From the NCBI RefSeq assembly GCF_900090225.1, contig NZ_FMHY01000002.1, positions 2,418,001 through 2,482,000 of the forward strand: 64,000 nt of DNA, written 5' to 3'. This DNA is from Micromonospora eburnea (GTDB taxonomy: Bacteria; Actinomycetota; Actinomycetes; Mycobacteriales; Micromonosporaceae). The translations under genes were made by a program, and so were the position numbers. Every line of letters starts with the position of its first letter. The first letter of the stretch is position 1. The notes under the pieces were generated by a model. The model saw only the letters and a list, made by a program, of their open reading frames with translations, did not search any database and had not been told where the DNA came from. Below are positions 51,664-60,712 of the stretch, in pieces.

Positions 51664-52917
51664 GTGACGATGAGCAAGTGCGACCACGCGTACGACTACC
51701 ACGATCTGCTCGGCCTGCACCACTCCATGCTGCTGCGCCGGAAGATGCGCGGCGACGGCCCGGCGCCGTACGAGGGGCAGGCGTCCGCCGGGGCGCTGCT
51801 GGCGACCTGGCCGCAACGAGCGGACGACCAGCGGCTGCTGCGGGAGAGCCTGGCGCTGCTGGAGCCGCTCACCGACGCGTTGACGTACCTGTACGCGGCG
51901 CTGTTCCGGGACGGACCGCACCTGAGGTCGCTGTTCCCCGACTCGCTCGCGGCCCAACGCGACCGGCTCGCCTGGTCGGTGCGGCAGCTCATCGACGGGC
52001 TGGATCAGCCGGAGAACGTCGTGTCACTCTTCCAGGAGCTCGGCCGGGCGCACCGCAAACTCGGCGTACGCGCCAGCCACTACCAGCCGTTCGGTACGGC
52101 GCTGATGGAGGCGCTGCGGGCCTACGCCGGCACCGGCTGGCGCCCCGAACACGATGACGCCTGGTCACGGGCGTACCAGTTCCTGGCCGGTGTGATGAGC
52201 AACGCCGCCACGGGGGAGCTCTCCGCGCCGCCGTTCGTCAGGGGCACCGTGGTCCACCACGAGCTGCGCGGCCCCGACCTGGCGGTCCTACGGGTACGCA
52301 CCGCCGAGCCGTACGACTACCGGGCCGGGCAGTACGCCACGGTCGGAGCCGGGCAGCTGCCGCACACCTGGCGCTCCTACTCCATCGCCAACCCGCCGAG
52401 CGGGGACGGGGTGCTGGAGTTCCATGTGCGGGCGACCGGCGCCGGCCGGCTCAGCGACGTCCTGGTGCACCGGACCGCTGTGGGTGACGTGCTGCGGCTC
52501 GGCCCGGCGCGTGGCGCCACGACCCTCGCGGCCACCTCGGACAGCCGCGTGCTGCTGGTCGCCGGCGGCACCGGCCTGGCCGCGATCCGGGCGCTGCTGG
52601 GTGAGCTGGCCGGACGGGTCAGCCCGCCGGCAACCTGGCTGTTCTTCGGCGCCCGCACCCGGGACGACCTGTACGACCTCGAATCGCTGCACTCGTTCGC
52701 GGGCCGCCTCCCGTGGCTGCACGTGGTGCTGGCGGTCTCCGACGGCGACGCCGGCCCGTACGAGCCCGGCACGGTGGTGGACGCCGTGACCCGCTACGGC
52801 GACTGGGCCGGACACGACGCCTACCTCGCCGGACCGTCGACCATGGTCACGGAACTGGCCCACCGCCTGGTAGACCTCGGCGTCGAGCCGCACCGCATCC
52901 GGTACGACCGCCAGTAG
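51664..52917 (+). CDS. Flavohaemoglobin-like globin-reductase fusion
   Basis: 417 residues. A globin domain (about 45-190; the proximal His is probably in ELGRAHRKLGVRASHY) is fused to a ferredoxin-reductase-like domain with the FAD motif WRSYSIANPP (about 238-247) and NAD site LLVAGGTGLAAIRALLGEL (about 298-316). That is the order of flavohaemoproteins that turn nitric oxide into nitrate. There is a 45-residue N-terminal extension with an early Cys/His pair (KCDHAYDYHDLLGLHH). TAGCAT 6 bp before GTG 51664 could be a -10 with a leaderless transcript. Confidence 0.82.
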   Translation: MTMSKCDHAYDYHDLLGLHHSMLLRRKMRGDGPAPYEGQASAGALLATWPQRADDQRLLRESLALLEPLTDALTYLYAALFRDGPHLRSLFPDSLAAQRDRLAWSVRQLIDGLDQPENVVSLFQELGRAHRKLGVRASHYQPFGTALMEALRAYAGTGWRPEHDDAWSRAYQFLAGVMSNAATGELSAPPFVRGTVVHHELRGPDLAVLRVRTAEPYDYRAGQYATVGAGQLPHTWRSYSIANPPSGDGVLEFHVRATGAGRLSDVLVHRTAVGDVLRLGPARGATTLAATSDSRVLLVAGGTGLAAIRALLGELAGRVSPPATWLFFGARTRDDLYDLESLHSFAGRLPWLHVVLAVSDGDAGPYEPGTVVDAVTRYGDWAGHDAYLAGPSTMVTELAHRLVDLGVEPHRIRYDRQ

Positions 52918-52987
52918 CCCCACCCGCCCGCACGGCACCCCCACTGCCGAGCGCCGGCCCGGCGGCGGAAAGGTCGCGCACGATCGT

Positions 52988-53028
52988 GGAAGTAGTGGCC
53001 TCGTGCCGCCGGTGACGCCACCACTTCC
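52988..53028. terminator. Bidirectional hairpin terminator
   Basis: GGAAGTAGTGGC (52988-52999) pairs with 53017-53028 with one G-T-type mismatch, a 17-nt loop, between convergent genes ending at 52917 and 53077. Confidence 0.5.
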
Positions 53029-53076
53029 CCGAACGAGCGCGATCTCGGCAGGTGCCGGCCGGGATATGTGACCGAC

Positions 53077-53436
53077 CTAGCGCAGCCAACGCAGCGCGGC
53101 GTCAGCGGTGTCCTCAGGGCTGCTGTTGAAGGCGATCGCTGCGCCGGGAGCATGCTGCCGGACCAGGTTGACCACCTTCTCGAATAGCTCAAGCAACGGC
53201 TCGTGCTTGCGGATGCCGCCCCCCACCACCACGCAGGCATAGTCCTTTCGGGTCAGCGCCTCGACGATCGCCCCTTCGGCGTTCTCGTCGGGGACCACCA
53301 GGCACATGTCGGCCTCGACACCATGATCGGCGAATCGGGCCTGGCCACGGGCTATCGCCGCCACGACCGGCTCGGGATCCCAGCCGGGGATCCTCACGGG
53401 ATCGAGACCGATCACCAGCACTCGTCCCAGTGCCAT
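53077..53436 (-). CDS. Conserved hypothetical protein, 119 aa
   Basis: A small alpha/beta protein from ATG 53436 with GGGAGG upstream. VLVIGLDPVRIPGWDPEPV and DYACVVVGGGIRKHEPLLELFEKVVNLVRQHAP suggest a flavodoxin- or response-regulator-like fold found in many actinomycetes without assigned function. It has no signal or membrane part. Confidence 0.55.
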   Translation of the reverse strand: MALGRVLVIGLDPVRIPGWDPEPVVAAIARGQARFADHGVEADMCLVVPDENAEGAIVEALTRKDYACVVVGGGIRKHEPLLELFEKVVNLVRQHAPGAAIAFNSSPEDTADAALRWLR

Positions 53437-53690
53437 GCGTCCTCCCACGTCCCGTCAGCCACCGTCAGTCTACCGTCGGCGACGGCGGTCACCCGGTGGT
53501 GCGGCCCTGTTGGGCTGGGCGTTCGCTCCCGCCACCGAGCCCGCCCCGGACGTCACCACCGTCGCCCCTGTACGAGGACCAGCGCAGTGGCTTCACCGCC
53601 GGCTGGGCCGCGGGTGGCGCCGGCACCGTCATCGGCGTCGGTGCGCTGGTCACCGTGGCACTAGCCCGTCCGTACGTGACCGGGAGGCCG
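53437..53690 (+). pseudogene. Possible remnant of a small membrane protein gene
   Basis: 254 bp between genes. Reading one frame gives ALLGWAFAPATEPAPDVTTV and, after a +1 shift near 53570, YEDQRSGFTAGWAAGGAGTVIGVGALVTVALARPYV: two consecutive hydrophobic segments that look like one split protein of about 70 residues. No single frame carries both. Evidence is weak; it may be chance. Confidence 0.2.
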
Positions 53691-54332
53691 TCAGAGGCCG
53701 AACATCGGGCGGCAAGCAGCCATCCCGTCGATCCTCACCGCCAGCCGCTCCTGCTGGGTCCACTTCTGCCTGGTGAGCCGTAGGCGGTCGGACACGACGG
53801 CCTCGTCGCCACGGGCGTCGACCGAGATGCCGTCAGGCTCGTAGCCGAGCTTGCGGGACACTCCCTGGGAGGCGTGGTTGTCCTGGAACACCTCGGTGAG
53901 CGCCGCGCGCGCGTCGAGGTGGTCGAAGGCCAGCGTGAGCAGACCGCTCCGAGCTTCGGTGCCGTAACCCTTGCCCTGGTGTTCGATCCCCAGCCAGGAG
54001 GAGGTGGCGACCTCGCGAACAACCGGGAAGTCGCGTGCCCGGAGTGTCACCACGCCGAGCGGGTTCCCGCCGGAGAAGACCGTGAGACCGAGGCGCCACG
54101 CCGCCACGGTCCACTCCGCGAGCTGACTCCAGTGTCCCTGTAGGACGGACCGTGCCCGATCCTCCGGGCTGCCGTCGGTCCACGGGGTGAGGAACGGCCG
54201 CTCGTCGGGCCGGTGTACGCCGTTGGCTGCCAGGCGCGCGAGCGCCGCGAGTTCCTCCCCCCGGGGCAGGCGGAGTTCGAGTCGTGGCGTGACGATGGAA
54301 AGGCCGTACAGGGGCCACAGGTCAGCAAGCAC
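53691..54332 (-). CDS. GNAT-family N-acetyltransferase
   Basis: 213 residues from GTG 54332 (the start is uncertain; the frame is open upstream). IVTPRLELRLPRGEELAALARLAANG is the RimJ/RimL-type opening and SSWLGIEHQGKGYGTEARSGLLTLAF contains the acetyl-CoA site Q-x-x-G-x-G/A (HQGKGYGTEA). It ends with the conserved FQDNHASQGVSRKLGY. It probably acetylates a protein N-terminus or small molecule. Confidence 0.8.
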   Translation of the reverse strand: MLADLWPLYGLSIVTPRLELRLPRGEELAALARLAANGVHRPDERPFLTPWTDGSPEDRARSVLQGHWSQLAEWTVAAWRLGLTVFSGGNPLGVVTLRARDFPVVREVATSSWLGIEHQGKGYGTEARSGLLTLAFDHLDARAALTEVFQDNHASQGVSRKLGYEPDGISVDARGDEAVVSDRLRLTRQKWTQQERLAVRIDGMAACRPMFGL

Positions 54333-54542
54333 GGACCCGATCGTGACGACTTGGCCAGCGCCGCGCCACCGAGTTCCGGGCCGTGCGCTGCGACGGGCCA
54401 GCACCCGGAACCACACCGAGCCTGACCCGACGCACCAGGACCTCGGGGCATGCCCGCATATCGAAGTGGGCGTGCCGGTCGGGGTCGGCGCCACACAACG
54501 TAGGCCAGGATGGCGTAGGACGGCTGCCGTACCGGCCCGGGG

Positions 54543-55061
54543 TCAGGTGGCGGTGAGCTTGTCGACGTCGGGGGCGTAGACGGTCATCCAGTGCGGGTGC
54601 AGCCGGTAGAAGACCACGTCGTTGTCCCAGTCGAAGGCCTCGTCGCCGTAGCAGTCCTTGAAGTAGGTGAGCAGGTCCGGCCAGTCCGCGGCAGGCTCGC
54701 TGTCCGGCGGGTTGAGGATCTCCACCGTGCCGTGCGTGAACACGCCCAAGTCCTCGCCACGCATGTGCGCGACGCTGGCGGCCGGCCGGGCGGCGAGGTG
54801 GCGGGCCTTGGCGGCGCTGCGCGCCGTCCCGAAATGCCACCTGCCGTGTAGGAAATGCCCGTCCACGCCGCTGATCCGCGGCTCGCCCTTCGCCGTCACG
54901 GTGGACAGGGCAAGGGTGCACATGCCGGTGAGCACCTGGGTGAGTTGCCCCGCGGTCATGGTGCGCCCACCGATGATCGAGCGGAGATGCGAGGTGGAGC
55001 GGGACAGGGAGGAGTCCAGGAGGCCCTGGAGCTCTTTGAGATCTTCCGGCGTTTCGCGCAT
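54543..55061 (-). CDS. Pyridoxamine 5'-phosphate oxidase-like flavin protein
   Basis: 172 residues from ATG 55061. The split-barrel pattern of PPOX-type proteins is visible: LALSTVTAKGEPRISGVDGHFLHGRWHFGTARSAAKARHLAARPAASVAHM, then a beta strand with GVFTHGTVEIL. It probably binds FMN or F420, as many actinomycete PPOX proteins do. The substrate is unknown. It follows the 105-residue protein gene on the same strand. Confidence 0.75.
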   Translation of the reverse strand: MRETPEDLKELQGLLDSSLSRSTSHLRSIIGGRTMTAGQLTQVLTGMCTLALSTVTAKGEPRISGVDGHFLHGRWHFGTARSAAKARHLAARPAASVAHMRGEDLGVFTHGTVEILNPPDSEPAADWPDLLTYFKDCYGDEAFDWDNDVVFYRLHPHWMTVYAPDVDKLTAT

Positions 55062-55249
55062 CGAGGTCCTTGTCTGTTCGTCTGACCGGTTCACGTCCAC
55101 CTTCGACGTCGACCGGAGAACCATGTTCGAGCAAAAACCTGACACCCTGCGTCGCATTTCTTCACCCAGCAACGATCAGTCGCGCGGGAGTTCTCCACGC
55201 ACCTGCCCGGGCCAGCGGGCGCGCCCGGGTCAGCGTGGGAGGCGGCCAA

Positions 55250-55567
55250 TCATGACGAGGACGAGAACTTCTCCGCCTCCTTCATCGCCGCCTTGTACTC
55301 CTTGTCGGCAACCGTCAGTTTCTCCTGAAGTTTGAGCATGGCGTCGCGCTGCTCCTCGGGCGTCCTGCCGGGGTTGACCTCGGTCAACAACGCCATCACC
55401 GAGGGGGTGTTCGCGGCTGGCGTGTACGGGTTCGCCGGGTTCAGGAGATGCTCGACATGGCTGAGCGCCATCGAGACGGTGCTCACCTTCTCGCGAGCCC
55501 GCAGAAGCCTGGCCTGCACCTTCTGCTCCTCGGGGCTGAGATTCTCGACTTCTGAATCTGAGTCCAT
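55250..55567 (-). CDS. Small charged helical protein, unknown
   Basis: 105 residues, two long amphipathic helices (EEQKVQARLLRAREKVSTVSMALSHVEHLL, then RTPEEQRDAMLKLQEKLTVADKEYKAAMKEAEKF) separated by a Pro/Asn linker. Cys-free, Lys/Glu-rich, with no signal peptide. Not recognised; it may form a coiled coil. Confidence 0.45.
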   Translation of the reverse strand: MDSDSEVENLSPEEQKVQARLLRAREKVSTVSMALSHVEHLLNPANPYTPAANTPSVMALLTEVNPGRTPEEQRDAMLKLQEKLTVADKEYKAAMKEAEKFSSSS

Positions 55568-55625
55568 GGCTGGTCATCCCCTCCGTGATGGACGATTACG
55601 GATGTCGCCGGCGCGGCCGGTTCGG

Positions 55626-56339
55626 TCAGTGCCGGGCCACGTAGACGGTGTTCGCGGCCTCCCGGCCCTGAAGCGGGTTGGGGAAACGGACGACGTGCGC
55701 CACCGAGGTCGGAAACACCTCGGTCAGCACCCGCTGGAACGCCGAGTCGGGCGGGTCGTTGGACCAGAGCGCGAAGACGCCGTCGGAATGCAGCAGCGCG
55801 GCGAGCCGGCGTAGCCCGTCCACGGTGTAGAAGGCGGCGTGGCTGGGGTGCAGCACCTGGCGGGGCGAGTGGTCCACGTCGAGCAGCACCGCGTGGAACC
55901 GCCGGCCCGGTGCCTCCGGGTCGAAGCCGGTGCCGCCGGCGACGGCCGCGAAGAAATCGGCCCGCACCAGCCGGGTACGCGGGTCGACGGCCAGCCCGGC
56001 GGTGAACGGCAGCAGGTCCCGCCGGTGCCAGTCGATCACGTCCTCGATCGCCTCGACCACCAGCAGCGAGCGGACCCGGGGATCCTCCAGCGCGGTACGC
56101 GCGGTGTAACCGAGCCCGAGACCGCCCACCACCACGTCCAGGGCGTCCCCGGCCAGCGGCGCGAGCCCGAGCCGGGCGAGTTCGATCTCCGCGACCGGGA
56201 ACAGGCTGGACATCAGGAACTCGTCGTCGAGCTTCACCTCGTACACGTCGACGTCGAGCGACGGGTCGCGGCGTCGGCGCAGGCTGATCTCGCCGATCGG
56301 CGTCTCCCGCCAGGCCAGTTCCTCGAATCGAGCCGCCAC
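55626..56339 (-). CDS. Spermidine-synthase-like methyltransferase-fold protein
   Basis: 237 residues. The Rossmann motif LDVVVGGLGLGYTARTAL (about 67-84), acidic strand LLVVEAIEDVIDWHRR and HAVLLDVDHSPRQVL match the spermidine synthase-like fold. The GGLGLGYT loop binds the decarboxylated-SAM/SAM region. No catalytic Asp pair can be named with confidence. It may be a polyamine synthase or a methyltransferase of unknown substrate. Confidence 0.68.
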   Translation of the reverse strand: MAARFEELAWRETPIGEISLRRRRDPSLDVDVYEVKLDDEFLMSSLFPVAEIELARLGLAPLAGDALDVVVGGLGLGYTARTALEDPRVRSLLVVEAIEDVIDWHRRDLLPFTAGLAVDPRTRLVRADFFAAVAGGTGFDPEAPGRRFHAVLLDVDHSPRQVLHPSHAAFYTVDGLRRLAALLHSDGVFALWSNDPPDSAFQRVLTEVFPTSVAHVVRFPNPLQGREAANTVYVARH

Positions 56340-56593
56340 CCGGTGGTCCTCTCCGCCGCTCCGACCCGGATGTTACCGGCCCGTCGCCGTGCGGCCGGGC
56401 CATCCGCGCTGCTCGGCCCCCTTTTTCGCCGGCGGCGGCATCGCCCGCCCAACCCCGGGTACGCCTACGGCGACTCCAGTTCGGCTGGCGGCGACTCTTT
56501 CCGCCCCGGCGCTCCGGACCCGACAAGGCCGGTCTGACGCCGCGGCGGCGCGGAGCCGTCGCCGGTCGAGGACGGCGGTGAAGGGAGCGGAGC

Positions 56594-57607
56594 GTGGCGG
56601 ACATGCTGGCCGGGCGGCTGCACGTGGCCGAGCGGGCGTTGCGGATGGAGACGGTGCCGGTGCCCGAGCCGGGGCGCGGGCAGGTGCGGATCCGGGTCGC
56701 CGCCGCCGGGGTGTGCCTGTCGGACGTACACCTGATCGACGGCACCCTCACCCCGCTGTACCTGTCCGGCGACGTGGTGACCCTCGGTCACGAGGTCGCC
56801 GGCACCGTGGACGCGCTCGGCGAAGGGGTGCGGGGCTGGCAGCCGGGCCAGCGGGTGCTGCTCCAGGCGGGGGAGCGGGACCGGTTCGGTCTGGTGCTCA
56901 CCCGCGGCGTCGACTACGACGGCGGCTGGGCCGAGTACGCCCTCGCCCGCGAGGACACCCTGGTCCCCGTCCCGGACCTGCTCCCGTTCGAGCAGGCCTG
57001 CATCATCCCGGACGCGGTCTCCACGCCCTGGGCGGCGGTGACCGACACCGCACGGGTACGGCCGGCGGAGGCGGCCGGGGTGTGGGGCGTCGGCGGGTTG
57101 GGTGCGCACGCCGTGCAGTTGCTGCTGCTGGTCGGCGCGGCCCCGGTGATCGCGGTGGATCCGCTGCCGGCGGCCCGCGACCGGGCGATCGCCCTCGGCG
57201 CGGACGTGGCCCTCGACCCGAAGGACGGCGGCTTCAAGGACGCCGTGCTGGAGTTGACCGGCACCCGAGGGCTGGACGTCGCGTTCGACTTCGCCGGCGT
57301 CAACGCGGTTCGCGAGCAGGCCATGACCGTGCTCGGCCGGCACGGCCGCCTGGTCCTCGCCGGCATCGCCAACCAGCCGATCACCATCCCGTCGGACAGC
57401 CGGTTCAGCTACAACCGGCAGGCGGTGCTCGGCCACTACGGCTCGGAGGCCGAGCATGTCGGGCAACTGGTGACGCTCACCGGGCTGGGCCGGCTCGACC
57501 TGTCCGCCTCGGTCAGCGACGTGCTGGCCCTGGCCGACGCGCCCGAGGCGGTGCGCCGGGTGCACGACAAGCAGGGCAACCCGATCCGGCTGATCCTGCG
57601 CCCGTGA
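56594..57607 (+). CDS. Zinc-type alcohol dehydrogenase lacking structural zinc
   Basis: 337 residues from GTG 56594. The MDR family pattern: GVCLSDVHLIDG (catalytic Cys), TLGHEVAGTVDALGEGV (GHE, catalytic His) and VWGVGGLGAHAVQLLLLVGAAPVIAVD (NAD site). The structural-zinc loop, normally with four Cys, is QAGERDRFGLVLTRGVDYDGGW and has none, so the lobe must be stabilised otherwise. The substrate is unknown. It is divergent from the spermidine-synthase-like gene. Confidence 0.83.
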   Translation: MADMLAGRLHVAERALRMETVPVPEPGRGQVRIRVAAAGVCLSDVHLIDGTLTPLYLSGDVVTLGHEVAGTVDALGEGVRGWQPGQRVLLQAGERDRFGLVLTRGVDYDGGWAEYALAREDTLVPVPDLLPFEQACIIPDAVSTPWAAVTDTARVRPAEAAGVWGVGGLGAHAVQLLLLVGAAPVIAVDPLPAARDRAIALGADVALDPKDGGFKDAVLELTGTRGLDVAFDFAGVNAVREQAMTVLGRHGRLVLAGIANQPITIPSDSRFSYNRQAVLGHYGSEAEHVGQLVTLTGLGRLDLSASVSDVLALADAPEAVRRVHDKQGNPIRLILRP

Positions 57608-57667
57608 GCCGGGCAGCCGCGTCCGCGCCGACCGCGCCCCGCACGTCGGCGTCCACGGGCTAGCGCC

Positions 57668-57686
57668 GACCGCCCGGCCGGCGGTC
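57668..57686. terminator. Hairpin between convergent genes
   Basis: GACCGCC-cggcc-GGCGGTC (7-bp perfect stem), between stops at 57607 and 57718. A near copy of the same 16 bases lies just downstream. Confidence 0.35.
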
Positions 57687-57717
57687 CCGGCGCGAACCGC
57701 CCGGCCGGCGGGGCGGA

Positions 57718-58326
57718 TCAGCTGGCGGGCCGGGCGGCCACGACGACCGTGTCGAGGGCCTCGGCACTGCCACCGTCGGCGGTGGGCACCGGCCGGGTCG
57801 CGGTCTCGGCCCGCTGGATCCGCAGCCCGGTGAGCCCCTCGACCACGGCCCCCGGGGTGAGCAGGATCCGCGGGGCCTGCGGGCCGCCGACGCCATGGGT
57901 GAGGTTGGCGAGGTCGTGGCCGACGACGACCAGGGTGCCGCCGGGCCGCAGTGCCCGCCGCGCCGCGTCGAGCACCCCGGCCAGTTCCTCGGCGGGCAGG
58001 TGCAGGTAGCTGATCAGAACCAGGTCGTAGCTGCCGGGCACCGGCTGGTACGCGGTGACGTCGGCGACCCGCCACTCGACCGGTACGCCCCGGTGGGCGG
58101 CCAGTTCGCGTCCCCGTTCGACGGCCACCGGCGAGAAGTCCACCGCGGTGACCCGCCAGCCGCGCTCGGCCAGCCAGACCGCGTTGCGTCCCTCGCCCGC
58201 CGCCAGGTCGAGTGCGCTGCCGGGGGTGAGCCCCTCGACCGACTCGACGACGAACCGGTTCGGCTTCACACCCCACACCAGTTCCGGCGTGTCGGCGTAC
58301 CGCGCGTCCCAGGCGTTGCTGTCCAC
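57718..58326 (-). CDS. Class I SAM-dependent methyltransferase
   Basis: 202 residues from GTG 58326; the open frame continues upstream but the GTG begins at a typical DSNAWDARYADTPELVWG start. Motif I is ALDLAAGEGRNAVWLAERGWRVTAVDFSPVAV, then ADVTAYQPVPGSYDLVLISYLH. This resembles the thiopurine/tellurite-resistance-type small methyltransferases. Substrate unknown. About 250 bp separate it from the divergent EccB gene. Confidence 0.8.
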   Translation of the reverse strand: MDSNAWDARYADTPELVWGVKPNRFVVESVEGLTPGSALDLAAGEGRNAVWLAERGWRVTAVDFSPVAVERGRELAAHRGVPVEWRVADVTAYQPVPGSYDLVLISYLHLPAEELAGVLDAARRALRPGGTLVVVGHDLANLTHGVGGPQAPRILLTPGAVVEGLTGLRIQRAETATRPVPTADGGSAEALDTVVVAARPAS

Positions 58327-58581
58327 GGTGCCTCTCCCTTCTGCGGCGTCGCCCCGCCGGTGACCGTACCGGCCGCTGCAATCGTTCCCACGGCGGCCAC
58401 CGTCAGTCCACGTCTTGGCCGTGATCGCACACGCTGTGCGGTGAGACGTGGCTTCGGGGCCATGGGACACCGCCGGTTGCCGCAACCCGAGCGGATCAAG
58501 GTGCGAGGCGGCCACGGAGGGTCCACATGGCATCGACGGAGCGCATATCCTGTGCCCCGACGACCCACCGGAGGGGACGCG

Positions 58582-59961
58582 ATGCCGTCGCGGCAGGACC
58601 AGCTCCACTCGTACCAGTTCACCGTCCAGCGGGCGGTCGCCGCGCTGGTGATGCGGGAGACCGACCCCGCGCAGTCGCCGTTTCGGCGGCTGGCCGGTGC
58701 GGGCCTGGCCAGCGTGCTGGTCGCCGTCATCGCGCTCGGCGGCGTCGCCCTGTACGGCCTCTTCGCCGGTGGCGGCAACTCCTGGCGCGACCCGACCGCG
58801 GTGATCGTGGAAAAGGAGTCCGGCGCGCGCTTCGTCTACCGGGAGGAGAAGCTCCACCCGGTCCTCAACTATGCCTCCGCGCTGCTGATCATCGGGGCGG
58901 AACGGCCGAAGACGGTTCTGGTCTCCCGCCGCTCCATCGACGGGGTGCCGCGCGGAGTGCCGCTCGGCATCGCCGACGCCCCGGACTCGCTGCCCGCGTC
59001 GGGGCGGCTGGTCCGCGGGGCGTGGACGGTCTGCTCGATCAGCGCCGGCGACGCCGGGCGTACGGAGGCGCGTTCGGCCCTGTTGATCGGGCGGGACGCC
59101 ACCGGCGGTCGGCCCCTCGGCGAGCAGGGGCTGCTGCTGCGCCACCCGGACGGCAGCCTGCACCTGCTCTGGCACGACCGGCGTTACCTGCTCCGCGACA
59201 CCGACCGGGTGCTGGCCGCACTGGCCGCGACCCGGGAACGGGCCGTGCCGGTGGCCCCGGCGCTGATCAACACGGTGCCGGCCGGCGCCGACCTGGCCCC
59301 GCCCCCGATACCCGACCTCGGCGAGCCCTCCGACCGGGTCGCCGGCGCCACCGTCGGCGACGTCTACCTGGTGCGCAACTCCGGCGGGGGCCGCCAGTAC
59401 GCGGTGGCCGAGCGGGGCGGGCTGGCCGGGGTCACCGAACTTCAGGCCGCGCTGCTGCTCGCCCGGACCGGCCAGGGTGACCCGAAGCCGATCACCCTCG
59501 GTCGCTTCGCCGCCCTGCCCAAGCTCCCCGACCGGGTGCCGGCCGGGCCCACCGCGCCGCCGGCCGTGCCGCCCCGGCTGGCCACCGTGGACGGCGGCGC
59601 GCTCTGCGTCCGGGTCGGCGACGACACCGGCGTACGCGACGTCCGGCTGGGCGCCACCCCGCCGGACCTCTCCGCCGCCGCCCGCACCGTGACCGGTCGA
59701 GGTGGGCTTGCCGACCAGGTGGTGGTCGAGCCCGGCCGGGGCGCGGTGGTCGAGGCCGCGGCGGCGCCCGGGGCCACCGGCGGCGCGCTCTGCGTGATCA
59801 CCGACCTGGGCCGGCGGTACGTGCTCGCCGGCGGCGACGTGCTCGGCATGCTCGGCTACGCCGGCGTACGCCCGGTCCGGCTGCCGGCGAGCCTGGTCAG
59901 CCTGGTGCCGGCCGGCAGCCCACTCGATCCGACCGCCGCCCGCACGGTCGCCCCGACCTGA
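58582..59961 (+). CDS. eccB: Type VII secretion protein EccB
   Basis: 459 residues from ATG 58582 (GAGGGG upstream). EccB signatures: an N-terminal cytoplasmic segment (MPSRQDQLHSYQFTVQRAVAALVMRETDP), one membrane helix (about 40-60, LASVLVAVIALGGVALYGLF), then a large extracytoplasmic domain with SWRDPTAVIVEKESGARFVYREEKLHPVLNYASALLI and late VRPVRLPASLVSLVPAG, with a Cys pair around ALCVRVGD and ALCVITD. EccB is the ESX core-channel subunit. No eccC, eccD or mycosin is visible in the window, so its partners lie elsewhere; the ESX substrates at 481-2323 are not adjacent. Confidence 0.88.
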   Translation: MPSRQDQLHSYQFTVQRAVAALVMRETDPAQSPFRRLAGAGLASVLVAVIALGGVALYGLFAGGGNSWRDPTAVIVEKESGARFVYREEKLHPVLNYASALLIIGAERPKTVLVSRRSIDGVPRGVPLGIADAPDSLPASGRLVRGAWTVCSISAGDAGRTEARSALLIGRDATGGRPLGEQGLLLRHPDGSLHLLWHDRRYLLRDTDRVLAALAATRERAVPVAPALINTVPAGADLAPPPIPDLGEPSDRVAGATVGDVYLVRNSGGGRQYAVAERGGLAGVTELQAALLLARTGQGDPKPITLGRFAALPKLPDRVPAGPTAPPAVPPRLATVDGGALCVRVGDDTGVRDVRLGATPPDLSAAARTVTGRGGLADQVVVEPGRGAVVEAAAAPGATGGALCVITDLGRRYVLAGGDVLGMLGYAGVRPVRLPASLVSLVPAGSPLDPTAARTVAPT

Positions 59962-60064
59962 CCCCGCGCGATGCCCCGGCCCGGATCGTCGCGCAGCAGG
60001 CCCGGAAGTTGGCCCGGCGCGGGTCGAGGCGTCGCTCGCGCCGTCTCCGGTCAGCGGGTCGGCG

Positions 60065-60087
60065 CCGCGTGCCCGGCCGGCACGCGG
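60065..60087. terminator. Hairpin terminator
   Basis: CCGCGTGCC-cggcc-GGCACGCGG, a perfect 9-bp stem, between the EccB stop and the convergent methyltransferase stop at 60089. Confidence 0.5.
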
Positions 60088-60088
60088 G

Positions 60089-60694
60089 TCAGGCCGCGGG
60101 CTTGCGCAGCGCGGTCACCGCGAAGTCGGCGTCCTCCCGCCACGGGCGCAGGTCCCAGGTGGCGAAGCGGTGCTCCAGCCGGAGGCCGGCCGCCACCGCG
60201 TCGGCGTCGAAGTCGGTGAGCGGATAGCCGCGGTCGGTGCCGAAGCCGACCACCACGATCCCGTCCGGCCTAAGGTGCGCCGCGATCCGGCTCAACACCG
60301 CCCGCTCGGTGCCGGGAGCGACGAACGCCAGCACATTGCCGGCGCACACGGCGGCGTCGAACGGCTCCGGCTCGCCCTGGGCGGCCAGGTCCAGGTCGGC
60401 GAGGTCACCGACCAGCCAGCGCGGCCCGGGGTGGTCGGCGCGGGCCGCCTCGACCAGCGCCGGGTCGGCATCCACCCCGACGACGCGGTGGCCCCGAGCG
60501 GCGAGCGCGGCACCCACCCGGCCGGTGCCGCACCCGGCGTCCAGGATTCGCGCGCCCGGCCGGACCATCGTGTCCAGCAGTCGCGCCTCACCGGCCAGGT
60601 CCGCCCCCTCGGCGGCGAGTCGGCGGAAGCGGTCGATGTACCACTGCGAGTGCCCAGGTCCGGTATCGGTCACCCAGCGGGTCGGCTTGCCCAT
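60089..60694 (-). CDS. Class I SAM-dependent methyltransferase
   Basis: 201 residues from ATG 60694. RILDAGCGTGRVGAALAARGHRVVGVDADPALV (motif I, about 48-80) and PRWLVGDLADLDL are typical of ubiquinone/small-molecule methyltransferases. AVCAGNVLAFVAPG follows. It lies 18 bp after the molybdopterin oxidoreductase stop on the same strand, so the two probably form an operon. Substrate unknown. Confidence 0.78.
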   Translation of the reverse strand: MGKPTRWVTDTGPGHSQWYIDRFRRLAAEGADLAGEARLLDTMVRPGARILDAGCGTGRVGAALAARGHRVVGVDADPALVEAARADHPGPRWLVGDLADLDLAAQGEPEPFDAAVCAGNVLAFVAPGTERAVLSRIAAHLRPDGIVVVGFGTDRGYPLTDFDADAVAAGLRLEHRFATWDLRPWREDADFAVTALRKPAA

Positions 60695-60712
60695 CCCGCC
60701 ACCGTAACCGGA

